A model generated the notes under the pieces. That model worked only from the letters and a program-made list of their open reading frames with translations. It was not told the origin of the DNA and did no database searches. Shown in pieces: positions 1 through 8,209 of a stretch of 64,000 bases of DNA (its first letter is position 1; the number at the start of each line of letters is the position of its first letter). Location: NCBI GenBank assembly GCA_030430205.1, contig JAUIGE010000012.1:1-64000 (forward strand). The letters run 5' to 3'. The translations under genes and the position numbers were made by a program. This DNA is from Bacteroidia bacterium (GTDB lineage Bacteria; Bacteroidota; Bacteroidia; J057).

Positions 1-1143
1 CAAAATCCCGAAAAAATTTACCATGGCAATACACAGCGCATCTCAGTTTCTCGCTGCCATCAGCCGACACAGCGCATCACACCACCCAAAATACCTCGGG
101 TTTGGATGCTCTCCGACAGGCTGCTAGCGTTGATTAAAACAGATAGTTTAGGCAAAGAAGTGGATCGTTGGGAATATGATGAACCTTTATATGATTATAA
201 GGGCAGCAAAATTCTGGCAGAACCAGATGGAGGTTTTATTATTGGAGTTTCAAGAACGAAGGGAAATCTACAAGTAGATACTTCTTTCATTTTACAAACT
301 CGTGTCTTTAAAATTGATTCTATCGGAAGAGTTTTGTGGAGTTATTTTACCCCTGCTTCCAGGCGATTAGGCTGTGCAAGTATAACACGAGCATCAGATG
401 GTGGATTGATTTTATACGGAAGTGAAGCATTTCAGGAAATTCTGCCTAATGCTATTATTAGGTATGATCAAAGAGGCCATATATTCAAACTCAACCAACA
501 CCGACAAGTCGTATGGGAGCGAGAGTTAGGCGTTATTGGAACTTCCTATTTCACCAAAGTAATACTACGGGATGGAAACATATATGCTTTTGGGCAAAAC
601 CTATCCACTGATTCCAGTCTTTTTGGAGGCTGGATGGTCAAGATGGATGAAAACCGGGGAATTGTTGACTATGAGCGGTTTATAGATACAGAGCATTTCC
701 CTGATCAAAACAAAACCCTTTGGTTAGTTGATGCGGTTCCTACAGTTGATCATGGCTTTATTCTTTGTGGCTGGATAGAAAATACGCTGCAATTCGAAAA
801 ATACTATGGCGATTGGGGCTGGGTCGTCAAACTCGACTCCCTAGGCTGCGCCATCCCCGGCTGCCACACCACTAGCATCGAAGATGCGCTACGAGCCCCA
901 TCCATCGTTCAGGTTTTCCCCAATCCTGCGCAAGACAAAATCACCTTTCAGTGGCAAGCAGATCATCACTTTGAAAGCCTGTCCATTTATGATATTCAGG
1001 GAAAAGAGGTCCGTCGGCTAACGATAGATTCTTATAAAAGGAGATACCTTTTACCACTCCATGGCCTCCCTCCGGGTGTGTATTTCTATCATTTGGAGAC
1101 GAGGGATGGGCAGAGAGTCAGTGGGAAGTTTGTGAGGGATTAA
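1..1143 (+). CDS. T9SS type A sorting domain protein, 5' end outside window
   Basis: The reading frame is open from base 1 to the stop at 1143. The first ATG, at 106, would give 345 residues without a signal peptide, so the true start is probably upstream of the window. The body has repeats of the kind L..IKTDSLGK, VFKIDSIG and VVKLDSLG, as in Bacteroidota secreted beta-propeller-like proteins. The last ~75 residues carry the T9SS signature (VFPNPAQDK, IYDIQGKEV, LPPGVYFYHLET). It is therefore a cell-surface or secreted protein of unknown role. Bases 1-105 translate to an unusual Pro/Gln/Arg-rich stretch and contain a 12-base direct repeat (ACACAGCGCATC), so the N-terminal part may be rearranged. 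The secretion class is well supported; the function is unknown. Confidence 0.75.
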   Translation, partial: QNPEKIYHGNTQRISVSRCHQPTQRITPPKIPRVWMLSDRLLALIKTDSLGKEVDRWEYDEPLYDYKGSKILAEPDGGFIIGVSRTKGNLQVDTSFILQTRVFKIDSIGRVLWSYFTPASRRLGCASITRASDGGLILYGSEAFQEILPNAIIRYDQRGHIFKLNQHRQVVWERELGVIGTSYFTKVILRDGNIYAFGQNLSTDSSLFGGWMVKMDENRGIVDYERFIDTEHFPDQNKTLWLVDAVPTVDHGFILCGWIENTLQFEKYYGDWGWVVKLDSLGCAIPGCHTTSIEDALRAPSIVQVFPNPAQDKITFQWQADHHFESLSIYDIQGKEVRRLTIDSYKRRYLLPLHGLPPGVYFYHLETRDGQRVSGKFVRD

Positions 1144-1167
1144 GATTTTTTTTCAAAGAAAGTCAGC

Positions 1168-1175
1168 TATCTTTG
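1168..1175 (+). promoter_or_regulatory. Bacteroidota-type -7 promoter box
   Basis: TATCTTTG matches the Bacteroidota sigma-ABfr -7 consensus TAnnTTTG and lies 24 bp before the start codon at 1199. The expected -33 TTTG is not clear (only a T-run near 1144-1153), so this is a tentative promoter for the small gene that follows. Confidence 0.35.
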
Positions 1176-1198
1176 CCCCAACGAAATAACCCATTGAA

Positions 1199-1516
1199 AT
1201 GAAAGAAATCAAAAGATACGCCCTCAAAATATTTGGCGGCCCTAAAGGATCAGGACAAGGCAAAAGAGCCAGTATTTACCTTTTCAACAAAGATAACCAC
1301 GCTATTGGCAGCATTGATTTTTGGGAAGAAGGCACGACTTTGCCTGCCGATGCCCTGGCAGATAATGGCCTGATACAATTCAGCCTTTTTATGAACAGAT
1401 ATGAGGATGTGGTAGATATGCTGCGCAATGAAAGCCCTGTATTCGTGGCCTGGCAGGAAAGCCTGAAGAATGCCTATATCGGCACTTCTCAAGAGCCCGT
1501 CGGAGAGGGAGAGTAA
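1199..1516 (+). CDS. Hypothetical protein, 105 aa
   Basis: A short soluble protein without signal peptide or membrane segment. I do not recognise a family. It opens with a basic stretch (KEIKRYALKIFGGPKGSGQGKR) and has an alternating beta-like pattern (ASIYLFNKDNHAIGSIDFWEE), followed by a helix-rich second half ending QESLKNAYIG. It stands alone on the + strand between a secreted protein and a convergent sensor kinase, with a plausible -7 box just upstream. An antisense ORF of 80 aa lies inside it and looks like a shadow. Existence is likely from the composition and the promoter; the role is unknown. Confidence 0.6.
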   Translation: MKEIKRYALKIFGGPKGSGQGKRASIYLFNKDNHAIGSIDFWEEGTTLPADALADNGLIQFSLFMNRYEDVVDMLRNESPVFVAWQESLKNAYIGTSQEPVGEGE

Positions 1517-1557
1517 CTCAAAACCCGAAACCCGAAACTCAAAACCCGAAACTCAAA
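1516..1557. repeat. Heptanucleotide (AAACCCG/AAACTCA) tandem repeat
   Basis: Between the stop of the 105-aa gene and the end of the convergent kinase gene lie about six 7-bp units of the type AAACCCG or AAACTCA. The kinase stop codon at 1553 sits inside the repeat. The same unit family recurs at 59002-59083 next to apbE. Confidence 0.8.
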
Positions 1558-2899
1558 TCCTTTTCAAATTCCTGGGAATTTGCACAAAGAAGGTAGAGCC
1601 TTCCCCGGGAGTAGATTCAAACCAGATCTTGCCCTTGTGGCGCTCTGCGATGCGCTTGCAGATGGAAAGGCCTATGCCTGTCCCTTCGTATTCATCGGCG
1701 GAGTGGAGGCGTTGGAAAATGGAGAAAATCGCCTCTTTGTGCCTGGCGTCTATGCCGATGCCATTGTCACTGACAGAGAAATATATTTCCCGTGCATTTT
1801 CTCCCCCTTCGATCCGGATCAGAGGCGCAACTCCTGCCCTGTTAAATTTTATGGCATTGCTGACGATGTTTTGCATCAGTTGTACCATTTGGGAGTAATT
1901 TGCCCGAAACAGGGGCAGGCGACCAATCTGTATTTCAGCAGATTGATGTTTTATCATATCCGCCAGGTTGTGTTTGACAACTTCCACGACATCGTGGAGG
2001 TCAACATGCTCCAGGCCGGCATCGAGGCGGTTGACACGCGAGTATTGCAGCAGATCCTTGATCAGGTTATTGAGGCGATGCACGCCTCCGAGGACAAATT
2101 GCATGTATTCGCGGGCTTCTTCATCAAATTGATCCTGGTATTTGCGGTTGAGTAGTTGTACGAAGCTGGCGATATTTCTCAAAGGAGCTTTGAGGTCATG
2201 TGAAGTCACATAGGCAAATTGCTCGAGATCCTGGTTGGAGCGTTTCAATTCTTCCGCCTGCTCTTCCAGCTCTTTGGTGGCATGGGCGATGCCTTTTTTG
2301 AGGCGCTCATTTACGCGCAGGATCTGCAGGTGATCTCCTGCTTTTTGGGTCATAAGGGCAAAAGAATCTGCAATTTTTTCCTCTATAGAGTCATAAAAAA
2401 CGATTTCTTTTTTCTTTAATCCCGCCAATACCAGGCCCTTGCAATTTTCTTCCTGATCGCAGATGGGACAAATAATGGCTTCTTCAAGCCCCAGTTTCAG
2501 GATGGCTTCATAGCCTGTTTCCCCTTTTCGGATGATTTTGCTTTTGTTTCCGTCAACAATGGATTTATCAAAAATGCGCGCAAGCTGGTCTTCATATTCA
2601 GCCAGCCCAAACTGAGCGAGGACTACCTGCCCGGCTTCTTCATCCAGTTCCAGAAATAATGCCCTGGGGAGGTTAAATATTTCTACAAAATACTCGACAG
2701 TCAACTCACAAAAGGAGGCCAAATCCGGGGCTTTCAAGGCCTCTGAACTGTATTTTTGCATGAGACGGAAGCGGTTAAGCTCCGCGTCCAGCTCATTTTG
2801 GGTATTGATCAGATCTTGCTCTACGGTGATCCCCTTCTCGACACGGGCTTGTAAGTCCCGTGTCATCTCTTCCAATTCTTCGTATTGCAATTTTTTCAT
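1553..2899 (-). CDS. Sensor histidine kinase with GAF-like input domain
   Basis: A cytoplasmic sensor kinase of 448 residues. Residues 1-45 look like a coiled coil, ~50-195 a GAF-like input domain, and 195-230 a second coiled coil. HisKA carries the phospho-acceptor His in SHDLKAPLRN (H234). HATPase_c has the N box (QNIVSNAIKFN, ~343-353), G1 (DNGIGI, 379-383) and G2 (GTGIGL, 406-411). There is no membrane segment and no receiver domain. The input domain has a Cys cluster C144-x2-C147-x5-C153, which could bind a metal or sense redox. Its start overlaps the stop of the FIST gene by 4 bp (ATGA), so the two are co-translated, and FIST probably provides the ligand sensing. No response regulator lies nearby. 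Confidence 0.88.
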   Translation of the reverse strand: MKKLQYEELEEMTRDLQARVEKGITVEQDLINTQNELDAELNRFRLMQKYSSEALKAPDLASFCELTVEYFVEIFNLPRALFLELDEEAGQVVLAQFGLAEYEDQLARIFDKSIVDGNKSKIIRKGETGYEAILKLGLEEAIICPICDQEENCKGLVLAGLKKKEIVFYDSIEEKIADSFALMTQKAGDHLQILRVNERLKKGIAHATKELEEQAEELKRSNQDLEQFAYVTSHDLKAPLRNIASFVQLLNRKYQDQFDEEAREYMQFVLGGVHRLNNLIKDLLQYSRVNRLDAGLEHVDLHDVVEVVKHNLADMIKHQSAEIQIGRLPLFRANYSQMVQLMQNIVSNAIKFNRAGVAPLIRIEGGENAREIYFSVSDNGIGIDARHKEAIFSIFQRLHSADEYEGTGIGLSICKRIAERHKGKIWFESTPGEGSTFFVQIPRNLKRI

Positions 2900-4098
2900 G
2901 AACGTACCAAAGCGTAAATAGAGGTGGTATAGTTATGGAAACAGTTACGCCCACCCAGCAGGGTAAATTCACCAAAACCGTAAATACCTAACCAGGGAAT
3001 GTTTGTTCCTTCGAGAAGGGGCTCCTGCATGTGTTTGATGATTTCTTCTTTGGAAATTCTGTTAAATAGCAGTCTGCCTCTGGCTACACAATCGGTGTGA
3101 AAGATAGCAACAAGTTTTCTATTTCCCACCTGCTTTTTGATTCTTCCGATCAGGACATCGAGGCCGTTGAAGGTGTGCTGCTCATCTCTTTTGGTGAGCC
3201 ATAGCCGGGTGCCTACCGGACTTTCTACGGGCATATAAAAGCTTTTTCGCTCACTATCTACTTTCACGATGATTCGCAGTACAAATTTATTGCCATACTC
3301 CTCGGCTAAGTCATCTTCGATTTGTTCTCCCAGGCCCGCTATCGCGAGGGTTTCTCCCGGATGTGTGGAAACGGGGAGGTCCAGTTTGCGCATAAGAAAG
3401 GGCCAGGCATCCTGCCCGTCAATTTCAAAAACGCGATTTCCCTCAGATTTGGTCACTGTAAAAGGCATGCCTATGGGGATATTGCCATGGTTGGCACCTG
3501 AGACCAGCTCCAGGCCAGGATCGGCAAAGCCGATCAGGACAGCGCCCCTCTCCAGGATTTTTTGGTTAAAAAATTGAAAACTGGAGACTGCCTTGCTGTT
3601 GTCAGAGGAAGTTCCTCCAAATATGGGGATGTCCGGTCCCAATACATCCTCAATTCCTCTGATGGCCTGATCTGCGGCTATATCTATTCCAGAAGCCAGT
3701 ATCATGACCATATTGATCTGGTCATTTTCGGCTTGCAGGTCTTTGGCCATTTGATGGGCTTGCTCATAGGAATTGAAACCGCGGATGTTGTCGCAATAGG
3801 ATACGGCAAACTCCTGCCGTTTTTCGGCTTTGATGGCCATGACGGCCAGGGATCGCATGCCCTCATTGGAGCCTTCCTTGCCTACAACACCCGCTCCGGT
3901 GCATCCCACCACGATGGTTTGGGGGAGTAAATTATGTGCTTCAGAAAGAATTTCTTCAAAGTCATGGCCAATAGATGAGTATATCATCAACAAATCGCAA
4001 TTGAGGCTGGCTTCCTTTTCCAATGCGGTTTCGATGCAATACCTGATTGCTTTTTTAGAATTGACTGCGCCTGTGCTGGCAGAATAAAACGTTAGCAT
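2896..4098 (-). CDS. FIST N- and C-terminal domain sensor protein
   Basis: A 400-residue soluble protein matching the FIST family (F-box and intracellular signal transduction). The N-terminal FIST domain covers ~30-215 (VVGCTGAGVVG, DIPIFGGTSSDN) and the C-terminal FIST_C domain ~225-385 (FEIDGQDAWPFL, GIYGFGEFTLLGGRNCFHNYTTS). FIST domains are known or thought to bind small ligands such as amino acids and pass the signal to a partner kinase. Here the partner is the histidine kinase whose start overlaps this stop by 4 bp. Cytoplasmic. The family call is strong; the ligand cannot be read from sequence. Confidence 0.88.
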   Translation of the reverse strand: MLTFYSASTGAVNSKKAIRYCIETALEKEASLNCDLLMIYSSIGHDFEEILSEAHNLLPQTIVVGCTGAGVVGKEGSNEGMRSLAVMAIKAEKRQEFAVSYCDNIRGFNSYEQAHQMAKDLQAENDQINMVMILASGIDIAADQAIRGIEDVLGPDIPIFGGTSSDNSKAVSSFQFFNQKILERGAVLIGFADPGLELVSGANHGNIPIGMPFTVTKSEGNRVFEIDGQDAWPFLMRKLDLPVSTHPGETLAIAGLGEQIEDDLAEEYGNKFVLRIIVKVDSERKSFYMPVESPVGTRLWLTKRDEQHTFNGLDVLIGRIKKQVGNRKLVAIFHTDCVARGRLLFNRISKEEIIKHMQEPLLEGTNIPWLGIYGFGEFTLLGGRNCFHNYTTSIYALVRS

Positions 4099-4137
4099 AC
4101 TTGAAAAAAATGAAAGGGGATTGAATTTTCCGTTAAA

Positions 4138-6159
4138 TCAGGATTTTTTGAGCCATTTGTCCAGCCACTCAAAATATACCCTATGCCATAGGACACCGTT
4201 TTGAGGGCTTTGAACCCAATGTCCTTCATTGGGGAAAAACAAAAAGCGGCTGGGAATATTCTGCAATTGAGCAGCCTGGAATGCCTGCATGCCTTCACTG
4301 ACGGGTACGCGGAAGTCTTTTTCGCCATGGATAACCAGCATGGGCGTATCCCAGTTTCGGACATATTTGTGGGGGGAATGCTGCTGGTAACTGATGGGTT
4401 GATCTTTTTTCCAATAGGCTCCTTTGAGGTCCCAATTGGCAAAAAACATCTCTTCGGTGGTGCCGTACCAGCTTTCAAAATTGAAGAGGCCGCAATGCGA
4501 AATGAAGCATTTAAACCGCTTGTCGTGGTTGCCGGCAAGCCAATAGACGGAATATCCGCCATAGCTCGCGCCTACAGCGCCCAGGCGCTCTTCATCTATA
4601 AAAGGCTCCTTTTTGGCATCGTCTATCGCGCTGAAATAATCTTTCATCGCCTGTCCCCCCCAATCGCCGGAGATCTGGTCGTTCCATTCCTGCCCAAAAG
4701 AGGGCAGGCCTCTCCTGTTGGGAGCGACAATGATGTAATCATTGGCTGCCATAAGCTGGAAGTTCCAGCGATAGCTGAAAAATTGGCTGACCGTAGATTG
4801 CGGCCCTCCCTGGCAATAGAGCAGCGCCGGGTATTTTTTGTTGGGATCAAAATCGGGCGGATATATCATCCATACAAGCATGTCTTTGCCATCGCTGGTC
4901 TTGACCATGCGCTTTTCGACTTTGCCCATTTTGGTTTGGTCCAGTTGCTTTTTGTTGACAAAAGTAAGCTGGGTTTCGGAGCCTTTTTCCGGATTGATCC
5001 GGAAGACTTCGTGTGGCATGGACATGGACGCCTTGCGTCCAACGAGGGATTTGGCGGCGACAAAGAAGTCATAATAGTTATGGACGCCCTGGGTGACCTG
5101 GCGCGGCTTCTTTTGATCCAGTTTGATATGGAAAATCTGCTCCGTGGCTTGCTCACCGCTGATAAAATAGAGGCTTTTGCTATCTGCCGCCCATTGTGGG
5201 CTGTTGGCATTGCGGTCCCAGCCGGCGGATAGTTCGCGCGGGCTTTGCGCCTTCAGATCGAAGAGGATGAGTCGGTTGCGGTCAGCCTCAAAGCCTGCCC
5301 GCTCCATGCTGCTCCAAAGCAGGTATTTGCCATCAGGTGAAAAAAGCGGTGCTTTGTCATAACCGGGATTGGAGGCGGATAGATTTGTGGTTTTAGCTGT
5401 TTTTAAGCTATAGAGGTAGATATCAGAATTGGTGCTCACTGCGTAATCTTTGCCGTTGACTTTCTTGCAGGTATAAGCGATATGCTCGCCATCGGCGCTC
5501 CAGGCAATCTCCTCCATGCCCCCAAAGGGCATCAGCGGGCTGTCGAAGGCTTCGCCTTCCATGATGTTGGTAGGCTCTCCCTTCAGTTTGCCATCGGCAT
5601 AGCCGATGTAAAAAATATTGGATTTCAGGCCATCCTCCCACTGGTTCCAGTGGCGATACATGAGATCATCTATGATCCGGGCTTCTGCCTTGGGCAGATC
5701 GGGGTATATGTCTTTGACCTCTTTTCCATAATTAACTTCATCTATGAAGAGTATATGGGTGGACCTGGGCGAATAGGCAAAGCCATTCATGTTTCTTTCA
5801 GAAACTTTCATTTTATCCGAACCATCGGGATTCATCTCCCAGAGCTGGCCTTTGTACAAAAAGCCGATTCTCTTGCCATCGGGACGAAATTTGCCATTGC
5901 CTTCACTGCCTTCAAAGGCAGTGATCTTGCGGGCATTGCCGCCTGAAAGGGGGATGATATAGAGGTCTCTGTTGCTTTTATTTTCAGCCAAATCATAGTA
6001 GGTAACCCCATAAAGCAGGCTTTGGCCGTCGGGGGAGATGTCATCCAGCGACACGCGCCCCAACTCCCAGAGTTTTTCAGGGGTCAGTCTGTCCTGGGCT
6101 TGTGTGAGCAAAGCAAAGGCAAAAATCCAAATCAGGGAAAAGAGTAGTTGTTTCTTCAT
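4138..6159 (-). CDS. S9 family prolyl oligopeptidase-like serine peptidase, secreted
   Basis: A 673-residue protein with a signal peptide (MKKQLLFSLIWIFAFALLTQAQ). An N-terminal beta-propeller (~25-400) with repeated FSPDGK / RPDGKRIGF blades precedes an alpha/beta hydrolase domain (~415-673). The catalytic triad is visible: Ser532 in GASYGGYS, Asp615 in HGEKDFRVP and His647 in NEGHWV. This is the DPP4/acylaminoacyl-peptidase type of S9 enzyme, usual in Bacteroidota for periplasmic degradation of oligopeptides. It is monocistronic, with ~150 bp of spacer separating it from the divergent gene at 6308. The exact cleavage specificity (dipeptidyl or acylaminoacyl) is not decided here. Confidence 0.92.
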   Translation of the reverse strand: MKKQLLFSLIWIFAFALLTQAQDRLTPEKLWELGRVSLDDISPDGQSLLYGVTYYDLAENKSNRDLYIIPLSGGNARKITAFEGSEGNGKFRPDGKRIGFLYKGQLWEMNPDGSDKMKVSERNMNGFAYSPRSTHILFIDEVNYGKEVKDIYPDLPKAEARIIDDLMYRHWNQWEDGLKSNIFYIGYADGKLKGEPTNIMEGEAFDSPLMPFGGMEEIAWSADGEHIAYTCKKVNGKDYAVSTNSDIYLYSLKTAKTTNLSASNPGYDKAPLFSPDGKYLLWSSMERAGFEADRNRLILFDLKAQSPRELSAGWDRNANSPQWAADSKSLYFISGEQATEQIFHIKLDQKKPRQVTQGVHNYYDFFVAAKSLVGRKASMSMPHEVFRINPEKGSETQLTFVNKKQLDQTKMGKVEKRMVKTSDGKDMLVWMIYPPDFDPNKKYPALLYCQGGPQSTVSQFFSYRWNFQLMAANDYIIVAPNRRGLPSFGQEWNDQISGDWGGQAMKDYFSAIDDAKKEPFIDEERLGAVGASYGGYSVYWLAGNHDKRFKCFISHCGLFNFESWYGTTEEMFFANWDLKGAYWKKDQPISYQQHSPHKYVRNWDTPMLVIHGEKDFRVPVSEGMQAFQAAQLQNIPSRFLFFPNEGHWVQSPQNGVLWHRVYFEWLDKWLKKS

Positions 6160-6307
6160 GCGGTTAAAATTGAAAATTTAACGGAAATTAACATTATGCT
6201 TTCATTGCTGCAATGCTTTCCTGAAATGGATTTTTGGGTGATGTTATGGCCATGCTAACATATTGTTTGAGAAATGTTAATTTGCTTACAAACCAAAAAG
6301 AAATCTC

Positions 6308-6850
6308 ATGTCAAAATTTCAGGAAATGTGCAAAGCCTACCATCAGGCTCAGTTAGAATTTAAGCGATTTCAAAATGCCAGCGTGGTTTTCGCAGAGGAA
6401 TTATGGAAGCGAATGATCGCCTATTTTGATGTACCCATCAGCCAGACTACGCTCTATGAAATCAATGAGCAAGGTGGATTCGAAGTGGCAAATCCTCCCT
6501 TTGGAAACTTTTTGCGCTTGCGTGATGATGGTTTTTGGGAGTTTGGAATCGGCATCACCGTTTATGAAAGCAAAGATGCCTATCCGCGCGACAATGTGTT
6601 GCTGTACCTGCTGGTGAGAAGGGATTTACATGGGGCCTATCAGGTAAAATTGGCAGGTGCTCAGGGCGTTTTTACCATCCACGATAGCAATGAAGCTGAG
6701 TATGAAGCCTTTTTCAATTTTATCTTCCAGACGATTTTGGATAGTTACCAGACGGGCCTGGCGCGTTTACTGGAAGAGCAGACCACCAATCGGATTGGTT
6801 TTGATATAGATGAGGTGGCCAAAGCGCCTCGCCATCGGACTGCCAAATAA
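6308..6850 (+). CDS. Hypothetical protein, 180 aa
   Basis: A cytoplasmic protein without signal peptide or membrane segment. The first ~45 residues form a charged helix (MSKFQEMCKAYHQAQLEFKRF). A mixed region around residues 70-130 follows (FGNFLRLRDDGFWEFGIGITVY, NVLLYLLVRRDLHGAYQVKL), and the C-terminus is a helix with a polar tail. I do not recognise a family. It lies 58 bp upstream of plsY on the same strand and may share a transcript with it. TAATTTGC near 6280 could be part of a promoter, but the match is weak. Confidence 0.65.
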   Translation: MSKFQEMCKAYHQAQLEFKRFQNASVVFAEELWKRMIAYFDVPISQTTLYEINEQGGFEVANPPFGNFLRLRDDGFWEFGIGITVYESKDAYPRDNVLLYLLVRRDLHGAYQVKLAGAQGVFTIHDSNEAEYEAFFNFIFQTILDSYQTGLARLLEEQTTNRIGFDIDEVAKAPRHRTAK

Positions 6851-6908
6851 ACATTTTGTATTTTTAGGGTTTAGTATTAGCAAGAGAAAGAGTGAAAAAA
6901 GAAACATA

Positions 6909-7535
6909 ATGGAGTTATTGGAAATATTATTAGGGGTGCTGGTTGCCTATTTGATAGGTTCGATTCCAACATCTATCCTGATAAGCAAAGTTCATTTTGG
7001 TATAGATATCCGGGAGCATGGAAGCGGGGAAGCCTCGCATCTCAATGTGAATGAAATTCTGGGCTGGAAGGTTAGCTGGATCCTGCGGATATTGGATGTC
7101 GCCAAGGGTTATTTGGGGCTCAGTGTCTTATGGCTGCTGCATTCTCAGTGGCGCTTATATGATGTGGAGACGATGGAAATCATGCGTATGTGTTTCGGTC
7201 TGGCCCTAATTTTAGGGCATATTTTCCCCATTTGGGCCAGATTTCAGGGAGGCAAAGGCGTGCATGTAGCCATTGGGATCATCCTGGTTTTGGCTCCAAC
7301 AGCGAGCCTGTTTTGTATACTGATAGCCCTGGCTACCTGGTTTTTTACCCATCACCAGAATTTTGCCTATGTCATCGGCAGCGCAGCCTTACCCATATTC
7401 ATGATATTTGCTGGAAGACATACCACCGAATTTTATTTCTCCATGATGGTATTCAGCTTTTTGCTCTTCATTTTCCTTTTTGCTACCCATGCCAAAAGCT
7501 TGAAAATCAGACCGTTGGAAAGTTCCAGCCTTTAA
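6909..7535 (+). CDS. plsY: Glycerol-3-phosphate acyltransferase PlsY-like protein
   Basis: An integral membrane protein of 208 residues with about five hydrophobic segments. PlsY transfers acyl from acyl-phosphate to glycerol-3-phosphate in phospholipid synthesis. Motif 1 (IGSIPTSILI, 16-25) and motif 3 (GHIFPIWARFQGGKGVHVA, 103-121) are intact. Motif 2 is not: the usual GSGNxGATN reads HGSGEASHLNV (37-47), losing the conserved Asn and GAT. The ATG at 6909 is preferred because it places GSIPT in the first membrane helix; the frame is open to an ATG at 6810, but that would overlap the upstream gene. It could be a diverged paralog with changed activity. Confidence 0.8.
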   Translation: MELLEILLGVLVAYLIGSIPTSILISKVHFGIDIREHGSGEASHLNVNEILGWKVSWILRILDVAKGYLGLSVLWLLHSQWRLYDVETMEIMRMCFGLALILGHIFPIWARFQGGKGVHVAIGIILVLAPTASLFCILIALATWFFTHHQNFAYVIGSAALPIFMIFAGRHTTEFYFSMMVFSFLLFIFLFATHAKSLKIRPLESSSL

Positions 7536-7549
7536 CCCATCTGTTTCTT

Positions 7550-8209
7550 ATGTGTGGAAGATATACCATCACAGAATTACCGGCTTCGCCGCCTCTTGCT
7601 GAAAACCAGCTTTCAGCCAATCATTTTACCCCCAATTACAACGTTGCCCCCACCAACGCATGTCCGGTCATCCCGCAGGCTGATCCTGCGCATATTCACC
7701 TCTATCGCTGGGGACTGATTCCCCATTGGGCAAAAGACATCAAAATCGGATACCGGCTGATCAATGCCCGGGCTGAGACTTTGGCAGAGAAAAGTTCTTT
7801 TAAAAACCCGCTTCAGCGTTCCCGTTGCCTGGTTTTGGCCGATGGATTTTATGAATGGAAGAAGGAGGGCGCAGAAAAGCAGCCTTTTCGAATAGGGATG
7901 AAAGAGGGTGGCCTGATGAATCTGGCGGGCCTTTATGATCTCTGGCGTTCGCCAGATGGGCAAATGATCTATTCATTTACCATCATCACCACAGAACCCA
8001 ACAGCCTGATGGCTGGGATACATGACCGGATGCCGGTTATATTGGATAGTGTAGACGCGGAGCAATGGCTCCGCGAAGACTTGCCTCAGCAAGAGGCGCT
8101 TGCCCTACTTCGGCCTTTTGAGGCCGGGAGGATGACGGCTTATGCCGTCTCCAAAGCCGTAGGCAACGTCCGCAACAATGAGCCTTCGCTCATAGAGCCC
8201 ATAGCCTAA
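7550..8209 (+). CDS. SOS response-associated peptidase (SRAP/HMCES-YedK family)
   Basis: A 219-residue protein starting MCGRY, so Cys2 becomes the N-terminal nucleophile that crosslinks to abasic sites in single-stranded DNA. Other family motifs are visible: NVAPT, RWGLIPHWAKD, LINARAET, GFYEWKK (active-site Glu) and IHDRMPVIL (active-site His). These match the YedK/HMCES residues Cys2, Asn, Glu and His, so it should shield abasic sites during replication. The ATG at 7550 is chosen because Cys must be residue 2; the frame is open further upstream inside plsY. It lies 14 bp after plsY, and its stop overlaps that of the convergent membrane protein by 4 bp. Confidence 0.93.
   Translation: MCGRYTITELPASPPLAENQLSANHFTPNYNVAPTNACPVIPQADPAHIHLYRWGLIPHWAKDIKIGYRLINARAETLAEKSSFKNPLQRSRCLVLADGFYEWKKEGAEKQPFRIGMKEGGLMNLAGLYDLWRSPDGQMIYSFTIITTEPNSLMAGIHDRMPVILDSVDAEQWLREDLPQQEALALLRPFEAGRMTAYAVSKAVGNVRNNEPSLIEPIA

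Noticed and set aside
4201-5232. A 343-codon ORF antisense to the S9 peptidase gene
   Set aside because: A shadow of the peptidase frame; no recognised motifs and the catalytic triad is on the other strand.
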